Positions 10,641-21,406 of a stretch of DNA of 64,000 bases are shown here, piece after piece (position 1 is the stretch's first letter; each line of letters begins with the position of its first letter). The DNA comes from Cercis canadensis (lineage: Eukaryota; Streptophyta; Magnoliopsida; Fabales; Fabaceae), in contig QAOA01004841.1 in assembly GCA_003255065.1 (NCBI GenBank), positions 221,038 to 285,037 on the forward strand, read 5' to 3'. The notes under the pieces are model-generated. The model was given only the letters and a program-made list of their open reading frames with translations. It was not told where the DNA came from and made no database searches. Made by a program: the position numbers and the translations under genes.

Positions 10641-11368
10641 TGATGAGAATCGTAGAGGCACCATCAAGACTCCAAATGAGTCATGGCAAGAAAAGAAGAT
10701 TCAAAGGGCTTTTGGAAGGTTGATTGAGGAGTTTTGGACTTAAGTTACAAGCTAAGGAGCAAATCATGAAGTTTTGGGGTTTGTGTACTTGTTTTGGGCT
10801 TCGGATGGTGAATTAGGGGAAGAGGGCAGCAAGGCAGCGCCCCAACGCCCAAGAACTAGAGCCTCAACGCTTGGCACTTTTCAGCATAGTGCGTTTTTGC
10901 ATTTTTTTCACCTAAATGGGCTATGAATTTAGCATTTTTGGCCCATTTTTATCCTAATTAAAACCTAATGTTATTTTCCTTATTTGGTAATGGACTTATA
11001 TTAGGATTATAGGTTTTGGACTTAGGTTAGGCCCATTTACCCATTAGGATAAATTAGGTTAGTCTTTGGTTTAAAAGGAGCTGACCCCCTTGTGGCAATA
11101 TACAGAATACACATTTTAAGTAAAGTTGAGAGTTTTTTCTTACCTTGGTTCTTTGAAGAACTGATTGAAATTATAAAGAACCCTAGGTTCTTGTGGCGTT
11201 CCCCGGCTTATCACTCTCCCTCTTTCCTGTCTAGAGTGTGGCGCCTTATCCAATCCTTTTAATTTGTTTCTCTAAATTCCTTTTTTTTTGAAATTCTCGA
11301 ACATGACTGGACAATTCTCAAGCAATTGAATCTCTATCATTAGGGACAACCCTTAGAGGTTCGCATCA
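10641..11368 (+). repeat. 5' LTR of Ty3/gypsy element
   Basis: Starts TGATGAGAATCGTAGAGG, ends GGTTCGCATCA. It aligns over its whole length with 13934-14689. The 3' copy is about 28 bp longer, mainly through an extra segment around 14137-14170 (TATCTTGTATAGAGGGGCAG). Confidence 0.9.
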
Positions 11369-11382
11369 TTTGGTATCAAAGA
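11369..11382 (+). promoter_or_regulatory. Primer binding site, initiator tRNA-Met type
   Basis: TTTGGTATCAAAGA directly follows the LTR end CA and resembles the TGGTATCAGAGC primer site. Confidence 0.7.
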
Positions 11383-12326
11383 TCGTGGTTTTAATCGAGG
11401 TTCAATTTTTTGTTTTGATTTCTGAAAATTTTTGTTTTCCATATTTTCTTGTTGTTCTAGTGTTGTTCTTCATTGTTCTTGCTTGTTCATCTTGTTCTTG
11501 ATTTTCTTTGAATTTTTAGAAATATTTTGGGCAACTTTTTTGTTAATTATATTTGTATCCCTAGTAACTGCCCTTAAGGTAGTGTTGGGTGTTTTTCATT
11601 TTTAATTTTTGTGGTTTTCCCATGCTTAATGCAATTTTTAGGCTATCTTGTATAGAGCATGATTACAATCATAGGATAAATAAAGTAAATTCTGGGCAAA
11701 GGTATGAACATTCAAAGTCTTCTTGAGAAAACTCCTAGCAAATTCATATAAACAAAATTCTGGATTAATTCCAAAAGAGTGAAATTAAACACCCTTTAGG
11801 TTGTTTCATGCTTCACCACATAGTCTTGAGTTGAGATAGCTTCAATTTTCTCAAATTGTGTTAGAATGTGTTGGATTAACTTGAATGTGTGAAAATTCTA
11901 TTGCCTATTGATTTAATTCTCAAGTGCTTTGTAAGCCAAATTTTTCCTTGCTTTGTAAATTCTAATTCAGTTTTGAGTTCCTTTGTTCTTGTCATTGATT
12001 TTGATTTCTCCTTGCTATTGTTTGTTTTGTGCTTGAATTCATATTGTCTATCCTTGAATTCCTTTGTGTTTGTGTCACACTATTCTTTCTTGTGGTAAGT
12101 CATTTGCTGGAAGTTTGTCACAAAGGCTAGGCTCTTGGTTTGTTTACTTAGTTCCATAAGAATTAAAGCAAATAGACTAATAGTGGGAAAAGGCAAGAGT
12201 GTGAGATCATTAGAGAGTAAAAGCCACTAGTGAGTCAAACACGAGTGTGAGTGACATGGTTGGTGAACAAACACGTAAGGGACTGGTGATGTTATTTTGC
12301 TAACAATGTTTTCAGGTTTTGAAATC
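11383..12326 (+). other. Leader of the Ty3/gypsy element
   Basis: T-rich non-coding stretch between the primer site and the first gag codon. No further feature recognised. Confidence 0.5.
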
Positions 12327-12929
12327 ATGGATAGAAAAAGTGAAATGGGGAACCAATCCTTTATACTCCATGTTATGCAGCAGTACTTTGAGCACATCAA
12401 TTTGAGGTTTGATGGGGTGCATGACATAATGGGTAGATGTGAGGAGCATTTACAAAGGTATCCATCTAAAGCACCCAAAGTAAGGAGGAGAAGTAGAAGA
12501 GTTGTGGAGGAGGATGAGGTAGATAGAGATCAAAGCAACATCAAAGTCCAAGACTGGTTTACTAGACATGATGGATTAGAAAGGAGGACAAGACATGCTC
12601 ATATGAATCATGACCTAAGTGGCATACAAATGAAGATCCCATCTTATCAAGAGTTTCACACTAGATGCCTTGTCAATGAGAAGGTATGTAGTATGATCAT
12701 TGATGGTGGTAGTCCTATCAATGTTGCTTGCACTACCTTAGTTGATAAGCTGCATTTACCTACTTTAAAGCATCATACGCCCTATAAATTTCAATGGTTA
12801 GATGAATGTGAAGAGATTAGGGTGACTAGACAAGTTTTGGTGTCATTTGCTCTTGGGAGATACAAGGATGAAGTCCTATGTGATGTAGTTCCCATGCATG
12901 TAGGACATATTATTTTGGGTAGGTCATGA
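12327..12929 (+). pseudogene. Gag N-terminus fused in frame to retroviral protease
   Basis: An open frame from the ATG at 12327. Residues 1-100 are a gag N-terminal region with a basic patch (KAPKVRRRSRRVVEEDE) and the segment LSGIQMKIPSYQ, which in related elements leads into the capsid domain. Instead it goes straight into EFHTRCLVNEKVC and the protease: active site IIDGGSPINVACTT (D-G-G), and MHVGHIILGRS at the end. Capsid and zinc knuckle are therefore deleted without breaking the frame. It stops at a TGA where complete elements continue. Confidence 0.7.
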
Positions 12930-13287
12930 CAATATGATAGGTGTGTGACCCATGACGAGTCCATAAATAGATTCTCTTTCACCTTGAACAAATGACCCAT
13001 TACTTTTATGCCTATGACTCTTAAGCAAGTGCTTGATGATTAAGAAAGATTTCAAAAAAAGAGTGAAGCAAGAAAAGTGAGTGAGAGCTCAAAAAATAAA
13101 ATGGATGAGAGCTTGAAGAAAAAGAATGTAAAAGAGGCCGAGCGCCCAAGTGAAGTGAACATGAGTGTAAAAGAGGCCGAGAGCCCAAGTGTAGAGCAAA
13201 AGAGTAAGAAAGGAAAAAAAAAAAAAGAGCATTAAAAGAGAACAAAAACAACAATTGTGTGTATATGCAAAATAAAGTGACCTTACT

Positions 13288-13714
13288 TCTCTTAGCATTA
13301 ACAAATTTGATCTTTCTTTGCCTAGTGTTGTTTTACCTCTTTTTCAGGATTTTGGAGATACTTTCTAACATAAAGTTGACTTCATTGGAACCGGATTGAA
13401 GCAAGAAGGACAAGCTCTTGCATGCTTTATCAAGAAGCCAAATGGAGCTGCCTTGAATGACCATACATACGACAAGGAGGTGTATGTCTTGGTGAAGGCN
13501 TTTCTCTTAGCATTAACAAATTTGATCTTTCTTTGCCTAGTGTTGTTATACCTCTTTTTCAGGATTTTGGAGATACTTTCTAACATAAAGTTGACTTCAT
13601 TGGAACCGGATTGAAGCAAGAAGGACAAGCTCTTGCATGCTTTATCAAGAAGCCAAATGGAGCTGCCCTGAATGACCATACATACGACAAGGAGGTGTAT
13701 GTCTTGGTGAAGGC
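13288..13714 (+). repeat. Direct duplication across an n (probable assembly artefact)
   Basis: 13288-13499 and 13502-13714 are almost identical and are separated only by the n at 13500. They begin TCTCTTAGCATTAACAAATT and end GGTGAAGGC. Best explained as two contig ends that overlap but were not merged. Confidence 0.8.
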
Positions 13715-14015
13715 ATTGGAGATATGGCAATATTACCTTATTCCCAAGGAGTTTGTGAGAGTGGTATTCAAACCCAGAGCCTGGGTACAGGAGGTGGCGA
13801 GGATCAATAACAATGCTAACAAGTTAAAACAACTTAGTGAGTATGATTTAAATGCAAATTATAATGCAACTAATTGTTTTCGCATTGATGTAGGAGAAGA
13901 TTCGAGGACGGATTTTTTCAAAGAAATAGGGAATGATGAGAATCGTGGAGGCACCATCAAGACTCCAAATGAGCCATCACAAGCAAAGAGGATCAAGGGG
14001 CGTTTGGAAGGTTGA
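13396..14015 (+). pseudogene. RNase H fragment joined to the C-terminal end of Pol
   Basis: The open frame 13611-14015 reads QEGQALACFIKKPNGAALN, then HTYDKEVYVLVKALEIWQYY (RNase H), and jumps after LIPKEF to FKPRAWVQEVARINNNANKL, the C-terminal segment after integrase. So the second half of RNase H and all of integrase are deleted. The frame runs through the polypurine region into the 3' LTR. The same RNase H start also appears at 13396-13499, cut off by the n at 13500; that copy is likely a repeated contig end. Confidence 0.7.
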
Positions 14016-14689
14016 TTGAGTAGTTTTGGACTCAAGCTACAAGCTAAGGAGCAAAACATGAAGTTTTGGGGTTCGTGTGCTTGTTTCGGGCTTCGGATGG
14101 TGAATTGGTGGAAGAGGGCAGCAAGGCAACGCCCCAGCCCTATCTTGTATAGAGGGGCAGCACCCCAGCGCCCAAGAACTAGAGCCCCAATGCCTATCAA
14201 TTTTCAGCATAATGTGTTTTTGCGTTTTTTTCACCTAAATGGGCTCTAAATTTAGCATTTTTAGGCTCATTTTTATTCTAATTAAAACCTATCTTATTTT
14301 TCTTATTTGGTAATGGACTTGTATTAGGATTATAGGTTTTAGACTTAGGTTAGGCCCATTTACCCATTAGGGTAAATTTGGTTAGTCTTTGGTTTAAAAA
14401 GAGCTGACCCCCTTGTGGCAATATACAGAATACACATTTTGAGTAAAGTTAAGAGTTTTCTCCTACCTTGGTTCTTTGAAGAACTGATTGAACTTATCAA
14501 GAACCCTAGGTTCTTCTGGCGTTCCCAGGTTTATCACTTTCCCCTTTTTCCGTCTAGAGTGTGGCACCTTATCCATTCCTTTTAATTTGTTTCTCTAAAT
14601 TCCATTTTTTGAAATTCTCAAACATGATTAGACGATTCTCGGGTGATTGAATCTCTACCATTCAGGACAACCCTTAGAGGTTCGCATCA
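13934..14689 (+). repeat. 3' LTR of Ty3/gypsy element
   Basis: Starts TGATGAGAATCGTGGAGG after the purine-rich AAAGAAATAGGGAA and ends GGTTCGCATCA. Partner of 10641-11368. Confidence 0.9.
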
Positions 14690-15729
14690 TTTTTTTCCTT
14701 GGATTGTATTAAACAAGTTCTTCTTGCTTTTTGGTTGATGTATGAAGATTGATTCGACATGTTATCCTTAGCTGCTTTGAATAATTTGATTCATGATTTT
14801 GGCATTCTTTTGATTGGAGTGCTCTTTGATTTATTGCATGCAGCTAATAGTAGCCCTTGTTCAAAACTTGTTCGAGCTTGGTTTAGTAGCTATTTTGAAA
14901 ATCGTTGCTTATTTCTTGGAAATTCTTGCTTGGCTTCCCTGTTCAAGGAATAATAAATGCTTCAATCATTTTATTTTGAGTTAGAAGTTTCTATTTAACT
15001 TGTGTGCTTTTGTTTTCTTGAGAGGCTCTTGGATCCTCAATGGCGATTTTAAGCATTTAACAATTGAGAAACGTCTCGAAATAGTAGTTAGATTTGGGAA
15101 TGCAGAGTTTTATTTGTTTCACTTTTATCATTTAATTATTTAAATTCCCTTTCCTTGGACAATGTTGTAATAGTGTAAACTCATACATTTTTTTTATTCA
15201 TTTAGGGTTTTAATCGTATTTGATGTAGTATCCATAGGCCCCTTACTTATTATGGAGGGATAGGGCGATCCATTACATATCAGGTAGCCCACTCTATCAC
15301 TCCTTGGTAAGGATAAACACCACCCCCGAGGATGCAATATTCGAGGAACATGTGAAATTATTTAGGGCACGTTAGTTGCATGCATTTCATGTATAAATTT
15401 GCTATTAGTATTCTTATTCATTTGTGTAGTTTATTATTTAAGGGATGAATAAAATACATTTTTAGCCATATTATGTTCGCACAATTAATTTCAGCTAACT
15501 GTCTTTTAGATGGGTTTTGTGGGCTGTCTAATACATTTCCCTCACACAAGTTAACTCTCGAACCTTATCTAGTTTGCAGACTATTTTTCTTAAAATTTAA
15601 AAAGGTTTTCGAATTGTTCCCCATTTTCTTAATACAATTGGTGGCAACTCTAAATTTTTTTTCGAAAACTAATCTTTTTTCAAAGTCCTCTATCCGCGTC
15701 ATGGCTACATTTCTAGTACGTTGTAACAG
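14690..15729. other. Non-coding DNA, possibly LTR of a Tat/Ogre-like element
   Basis: No gene recognised. Because a Tat-type primer site begins at 15730, at least the right part (about 15200-15729) may be the end of an LTR. The left LTR boundary cannot be set and no second copy is in the window. Confidence 0.35.
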
Positions 15730-15750
15730 TTTGACGACTCCATTGGAGAT
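15730..15750 (+). promoter_or_regulatory. Primer binding site of Tat/Ogre type
   Basis: TTTGACGACTCCATTGGAGA resembles the TGGCGACTCCACTGGGGA primer site of Tat/Ogre Ty3/gypsy elements, and the following AGAGAGTCAAGCC is also usual there. Two or three mismatches suggest an old copy. Confidence 0.5.
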
Positions 15751-18000
15751 AGTTAGAGAGTCAAGCCCAAGAAATTGATTATGCGAGTATGAGATGACCT
15801 AATGTATTTTCTTCATCGCTAGTTTTATTTTATTTATTACTTTATTGTTCATTTTGTTCTTGCATCTGTAAATAGATTATTTTATTGCATATATATTTTG
15901 TGTTTATCTTTGCAATGGGTAGATGTAGGTTGAGGTTTATATGCTTCCCCGCATACATAGTACACCAACACTGCTACCTCACACACTTTCTAGCTCTACA
16001 CTCAGGCCCCAGGTTCGCATAGGATTAGGAGGAAGTTTAGTATTGTCACCAAAGACATATTCTTTGGCGGCTTTCGCAAAAACTTCCACTCATATCATGT
16101 CCCATCCTACTAGCATGGATAAACATGGGAGTTTATCTCCTTGTTTGTTCATGCAAGTAAGTCGAGGTTCTCCATTATGTTGATGGAGGTGATATAGGAG
16201 CCTTTGACTGTCTAGAATGATAGACCTACCATGTAACTTTGCATAGTTAGTTTGAGCTTAGAAGCTTACTTGTGTAAGGTTAGATCCTGACTACTAGATT
16301 CTAAATCTTTAATTCTAAGGTTTGACCTAATCATAGGACAATGGAGAAGTATTTCTTTTTGTTATCTTTCTCATATGTTTTCCTACATTAAAATAAGAGG
16401 TATGGCAGGTCATTTCCCTCAAAAAAAAATTCATGGCACGGTCATTTTTCTTCCATGTTTCTTTGCATATTCATGCNAAAAAAAAAAAAAAAAAGCCCTA
16501 AGTCTCATTTCTCTTTTGAAAATTTTTTCTGCAAAAAACTTCTTTAGTATTCTTCTTCTTCATTTGCATTTGCATGTGTCCTATTTTCAAATTAAAAGAG
16601 ATTCAATACCTCACTCCATTTTGAATAAGTTTTTCTTCATACACTTTCATTCCTTTTCATATCACATTCTTTCATTACATCACCATAAGAAAAATAAAAG
16701 GTCATAAACCTCATTTCACTTTTGGAAACTTTTTGCTCAATAAAATAACTTTCATCTTATTTTTTCTCATTTGCATTTGCATTCATTCCATTTTCAAAGT
16801 AGAAGAGGTTTTTTGCTTCACTTCTTTTCAAATAAGCCTTCCAATGCAATCATGTGTTGTTTTATATTATTATTTGACATCATTTTATTGCATTCACTTT
16901 GAAAATAGGAGTATCAATAGTTCATTGCACTTTGCAAAATATTTCCATAACAAAACAAAAAAAGAAAGAGGAAATAAGCATTTTCATGTCATCTTCATCT
17001 TAAATCCAAGTCTTGAAAGTTTTTTTTTTCATCTTTATGTCATGCATGTGCTCTTCTTTTTCATTCATCTTACTCTACATGATTCAAAATGCTTTTATAA
17101 TATTCTGCTCAAAGAATAGGAGCCCAATCAAGTTTTGTCTCATAAAAAGGATTNTATTATTTGACATCATTTTATTGCATTCACTTTGAAAATAGGAGTA
17201 TCAATAGTTCATTGCACTTTCCAAAATATTTCCATAACAAAACAAAAAAAGAAAGAGGAAATAAGCATTTTCATGTCATCTTCATCTTAAATCCAAGTCT
17301 CGAAAGTTTTTTTTTCATCTTTATGTCATGCATGTGCTCTTCTTTTTCATTCATCTTACTCTACATGATTCAAAATGCTTTTATAATATTCTACTCAAAG
17401 AATAGGAGCCCAATCAAGTTTTGTCTCATAAAAAGGATTAAAAAAAATTCATGAAAAAAAAAGAAAAAGAAACTTTTGTGCTCAAGCTTTCTTCATCATT
17501 CTAAACATGGGTTTTGACTTGATTCAAGTCTTCTCTTTCATTGTCAAATGTTTATCATCTCAATCATGCTCTAATTAGTTGAAATCCAAGGCTAGTGGAA
17601 ACTACGTTGCATTTGGACCTTATCTTATTTGGCTTCATTAATGTAGTAATCATGCATTTTCATTTATTCTTTTTTTCCTATTTCACATCTCTTTGGGTTT
17701 TTCAATTTATTCCCTTCAAAATTCTTCAAGAAAAAAAATAAAGAAGACAAATCTTCATAAGTCTTCTCTTTAAGGAGTTGCAATTGATGTAGAGATGATA
17801 AAATTGAGAATAATAGAAACTCAATACCTCATAGTAAAATATGTTTTCAAGAAAATTTTGAGCTCCACAAGCAAACTTTTTTAATAATCAAAGGCACTCT
17901 TTGTTCTCCAAAACATTATAGAGTATCCTTAGTTACCTATTTGAACTTGAAGAAGTAGGTTAGGAAACTAGGGATTTTGCAGAATGGGCTAAGCCTAAAA
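15751..18000 (+). other. Leader-like, T-rich non-coding relic (Tat/Ogre-like?)
   Basis: Open frames at 15941-16183 and 16375-17454 show no recognisable domain. The sequence is rich in TTTTC/CATTTGCATTTGC motifs and homopolymers, with n at 16477 and 17154. Ends at the CACTA terminus at 18001. Confidence 0.35.
16868..17440 (+). repeat. Direct duplication across an n (probable assembly artefact)
   Basis: 16868-17153 and 17155-17440 are nearly identical (TATTATTTGACATCATTTTA to CATAAAAAGGATT), separated only by the n at 17154. Same pattern as at 13500 and 43138. Confidence 0.8.
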
Positions 18001-18265
18001 CACTACAAGAAAAATGTCATTTTCCAACGGAACAAAAAACCGTTGGAATTTTTTAAGAATTCCAATGGTTAAATTTTTTTAGAAATTTCAACGAAATTTC
18101 ATTACCATAGAAATTTTTTATAAGAATTACCGTTGGAATTTATAAAAAAATGGGCTGAAATTTTTTTATCCTAAAACGCACCATATAAGTGAAAAGAAAA
18201 CTTATTTTTTTAAAATTTTTAACATTTTCCAACCGTAATTTCCGTTGGAAATACGTTGGAATCCT
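18001..18265 (+). repeat. CACTA 1 left terminus and subterminal repeats
   Basis: CACTACAAGAAAA then repeated CCAACGG, CCGTTGGAATT and relatives in both orientations. This array would be the transposase binding region in CACTA elements. Confidence 0.75.
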
Positions 18266-18340
18266 CTAAAATATCTTCAATTCCCTGAGTTTCATTCTCC
18301 ATTTCACTCTTTTATCTTCCCTCACCCTAACTCATTCCCT

Positions 18341-18600
18341 CCCCCTGCACCCTCATCAGATAAACTTGCCTTGTCTTCTTTCAGTGTTTCTATTTGTTTT
18401 CTAATTTCTCCAATCTGAGATATAATCTCGTGGCTTGGTTTTATTCTTTTGACAAAGCCACTGATTCGAAATAGCAAAGAGACAAAGCAACGCCGCCCTT
18501 GATGGCGGTTCGCCACCTAAAGCAGGTACTCGTTGATGACATCTTCTATGCGGTGAGCTTCTTCCCTTACTTGTTTGACCCAGTTCTTCTCTAGCTCGAT
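18341..18600 (-). pseudogene. NLR coiled-coil (Rx N-terminal) domain fragment captured by CACTA 1
   Basis: On the minus strand the reading is ELEKNWVKQVREEAHRIEDV, then INEYLL, a TAG (18517-18519), then VANRHQGRR, FVKRIKPSHEIISQIGEIRK and QIETLKEDK. This is the EDVIDEF-type coiled-coil region and the following helix of plant CC-NLR immune receptors (Rx_N domain). Only about 85 codons are present; no nucleotide-binding or leucine-rich part is nearby. It runs opposite to the other captured pieces and lies about 75 bp from the subterminal repeats. Probably no function as protein; if transcribed it would be antisense or a small-RNA source. Confidence 0.75.
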
Positions 18601-19096
18601 TTTCCATCAACTCTTTCTATTTAATAAGCTACCATTGAATGCGATACTAGTTCATTCACGATGGCCTTATTTTTCTTCTTCAATGAATGCTTTATAGCTT
18701 ACTTTATTTGTGAATGTTCGATTTATAGTTACATAGGAGTTTGATTTCCGCTGCGTATTTGAAATCAAAGAAAAAGGTTATTGGTAATTTACAGGTATGA
18801 GTATTTTTGTGTTTGTTTACTGTTCTATTTTCGTCTAAATTTTATTGAAGAGGAGCTCGATTTATGGGTTTCTTTCAAATGTTACTTGAGTAATCTAGGA
18901 CTGTTAAGTCTCGTCTCCGCATTTTTGAAGATACACCATTCGTTACTCTTGTTCTTCGTTGCTCTTGTCCTCATTCTTGTAGTTTCTTTAAATGACTCTA
19001 ATTTGTAGTAGCTGCTTGTGATGATTTCTATGCCTTTACTAAGTTTTTCAAGTTATATCCCATTAACATTTTATGAATATTCTTTTTGAATTTCAG

Positions 19097-20030
19097 GAAT
19101 CCCAACATGCAGAGCTATATTATATTTGATGATAGCTTTTGCTGTTATACCAACAGTTTCTTTCAAGTATGTGCCTTGTGTATCTAAAATTATACAAGTT
19201 TTAGCTTCTTTATGCATGTGCAATTGTTCACATGTTCTATTTTCTGACTGAAAATACATGCATTCTATTGATGTATTTGATGTAGTTTCTTTTAGTTTGA
19301 CCATTCAGTGTAGCACTTATAAGTTGTTACTTCTATTATTAGTGTTAGCATAGATAGAAAGAGATTACATTTCAGAACAACATAAAAGATGGAGTGATGT
19401 TGCTCCATTCCCATTATCATTGTCTCTATTTGGTGTTATTTTTGGGTTGGTTAAATTCTATTCTTCTAATCATTCAGGTCCTAAAAGTTAGAATGAAAAG
19501 CTTTGCATCTGTAATATCAAACAAGTATTCATGAAATTCTAAGTTGTAGTAGTTGTTGTGTTTATGTATACCCTACTCTTAATATCAATTACTTGACGAA
19601 GGTCAGTTCAAATGTCAACATTATCTTTTGGTTCCTTGCAGTGTTCATAATGTTTATAAAGTTGTTCAGGCCAGAAAAGGAAGCATGCCACTTGCATTGG
19701 CGATGGTAATACTTCTTCCCATTTGATACTTCTACCCAAATTCTAGTTGCTCTATTGATGTGTTATATTTGTTTCTTGGCAGCTTTACCCATTCATTGTA
19801 CTTGTGGGAGTAGTTCTTGTGTGGTATAACTCAAGTTACACTATGTTTCTTGTTTATGTTTTGTTCTCACTTTTGTTCTAAAGAAATGCATGTTCTATTT
19901 GTTTGTATGCATAGGTTAACAAAACATAGTGAATTATTTGTGCAGGGGTTATTTGTCACCATCTGACATCGTGAGGAACTACCCACATTTAGTTATAATT
20001 AGAATAGGACTTGCTTTTGGGTTCCTTGTG
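19097..20030 (+). pseudogene. AAPT1: Aminoalcohol phosphotransferase fragment, four exons, captured by CACTA 1
   Basis: Four exons with canonical borders: 19097-19166, 19642-19705, 19783-19823 and 19946-20030. Joined in one frame without stops they encode about 86 residues of an integral membrane enzyme of the CDP-alcohol phosphotransferase family: IPTCRAILYLMIAFAVIPTV, then VHNVYKVVQARKGSMPLALA, LYPFIVLVGVVLVW and LSPSDIVRNYPHL. The family makes phosphatidylethanolamine and phosphatidylcholine from diacylglycerol in the ER (Kennedy pathway). The catalytic motif, upstream in the parent gene, is not present, nor are the last exons. The following intron is interrupted by the nested copia. Exon phases fit perfectly, so the capture was of genomic DNA. 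The symbol names the likely parent family. Confidence 0.8.
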
Positions 20031-20104
20031 GTAAGATAGCTATGCTCTAAATGTGATACTTTTGCTTAAGGGTTTCATTTTCATTCCTTTCTGTGGGACT
20101 ACTA

Positions 20105-21389
20105 TGATAGTTGCAGGAAATACTCCTAGAGGGGGGGTGAATAGGAGTTGTTAAAAATTGCTCATAAAAAATGAATTCAAATCACATATTTGTTTAAGAA
20201 CTTGTTCTTACAAACTAGTTTTTAAAAACTAGTTCTACGCCAGATGCCAGATTTGAATGCACGAAATAGCTTGTTGAACAATACAAAACAGAAACTCAAA
20301 CTAAATCAAATCAAAGAAGAGCAGAATAACAGAAACCCAGAATATCACACTTCAGCACTAGAAACACAGATAAAATTTAGAAGTGTAAATAGCTCAAAAT
20401 TAAAGAGATGAAGGGAAAGAGAATATGCACAAGTCTTTATAGTGGTTCAGCTTAAAAAGCCTATATCCACTTCTCCCACAAATGGGGGTTCCACTATTCT
20501 TTCAAGTTTATTTGTTCAAGCTTCTCCAAGCTTTACAAGTTTATTTTTCAAAGCTTCTCCAAGCTTAACAACAAGTTTATTTTTCTAAGCTTCTCCAAGC
20601 TTAACCATGGTTTTTGTTTCTCAAGCTCACCATGAACTCTCTCTCTCTAACTCTAGAGATCACTCTCATGGATTTCTCCCATAGAAATCCAAAATACAAA
20701 ACCCAAGTGTTTTGTTGTAGCCCAAGAAGAAACTCCCTCAAAGAGTAGATATGAAACAATGAGAAACTTGGAGCATGAAGAGGTGACCGAGAGGAGGAAG
20801 AAGAAGATGAACAGCCCAGCTCTCAACAATGGCTTTCTTCTCTCTCTAAAATGTTTTCTTCTCACTTCTCTTCTTGCTTAAACCGAAGCCTTGAAAGTCT
20901 CCCTGCTTTATTTGCTTTCTTGTGCACGTGAGGTCTTCACAAAAGGCTAGAAGAAAGTTTTCCCACTTACTGACACAAGACCCATTATGTATTATGGTTT
21001 TTTGTCCTTTTGTGAGAAAAAGTCTTACTTTGTGTAAAAGAGTAGATAGGCTTTTCTTGAAGAATGGACTTTACACAAATCACATCTTACACAATCACTT
21101 CTCCAAACTTAGCTAACATGACTTAGTTAGATTGCAAAAAGAGGAAGTTTGGCTGGAGTCCGTGATAAACTTTGTCCACATCAGCAACCTCATAGACTCA
21201 TCACATAAGCAAGAACTGGTTCCGAAAAACAAGTTCTGCAAGTCTTCACTTGAACATTGTGCTGGATAACAACTTAAACAACATAGCAAAGATTAATAGC
21301 AACAAGACAAACAACATATATAAGAAATAACAAGGCACAAGATATTATTGTTATCATCAAAACAGGATCAGAGACTTGTGGGGCCAACA
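20105..21389 (-). repeat. SIRE-like 3' LTR (plus-strand left)
   Basis: Plus-strand ends TGATAGTTGCAGG and GGGCCAACA. It carries three copies of a 33-bp unit containing CAAGCTTCTCCAAGCTT (about 20505-20605); the other LTR has four, which accounts for the 32-bp length difference. The same LTR type occurs at 54071-55531. Confidence 0.9.
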
Positions 21390-21406
21390 ATCTCCCCCTT
21401 TTTTAT
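21390..21406 (-). promoter_or_regulatory. Polypurine tract of SIRE-like element
   Basis: On the minus strand AAAAAAGGGGGAGAT directly precedes the LTR start TGTTGGCCCC; typical copia arrangement. Confidence 0.8.

Larger units (their letters stand above)
10641..14689 (+). mobile_element. Ty3/gypsy element with internal deletions
   Basis: Two LTRs (10641-11368 and 13934-14689) bracket only about 2.6 kb of internal sequence: primer site, shortened gag, protease, then a jump to a piece of RNase H and the C-terminal end of pol. Capsid, reverse transcriptase and integrase are missing. Flanking 5-mers are TATTT on the left and TTTTT on the right, an imperfect target duplication. About 212 bp inside are doubled around the n at 13500. 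Confidence 0.85.

Noticed and set aside
13365-13730. Minus-strand open frame of 121 codons with an internal repeat
   Set aside because: It is antisense to the RNase H fragment and runs across the n at 13500; the repeat is the duplicated contig end.
16375-17454. Several Phe-rich open frames
   Set aside because: T-rich low-complexity sequence with an n and a duplicated block; no recognisable domain.
20105-21389. A separate host gene in the LTR (open frame 20653-20865 minus)
   Set aside because: The same frame recurs at 28379-28591 and, altered, at 54619-54900; it is part of the LTR.
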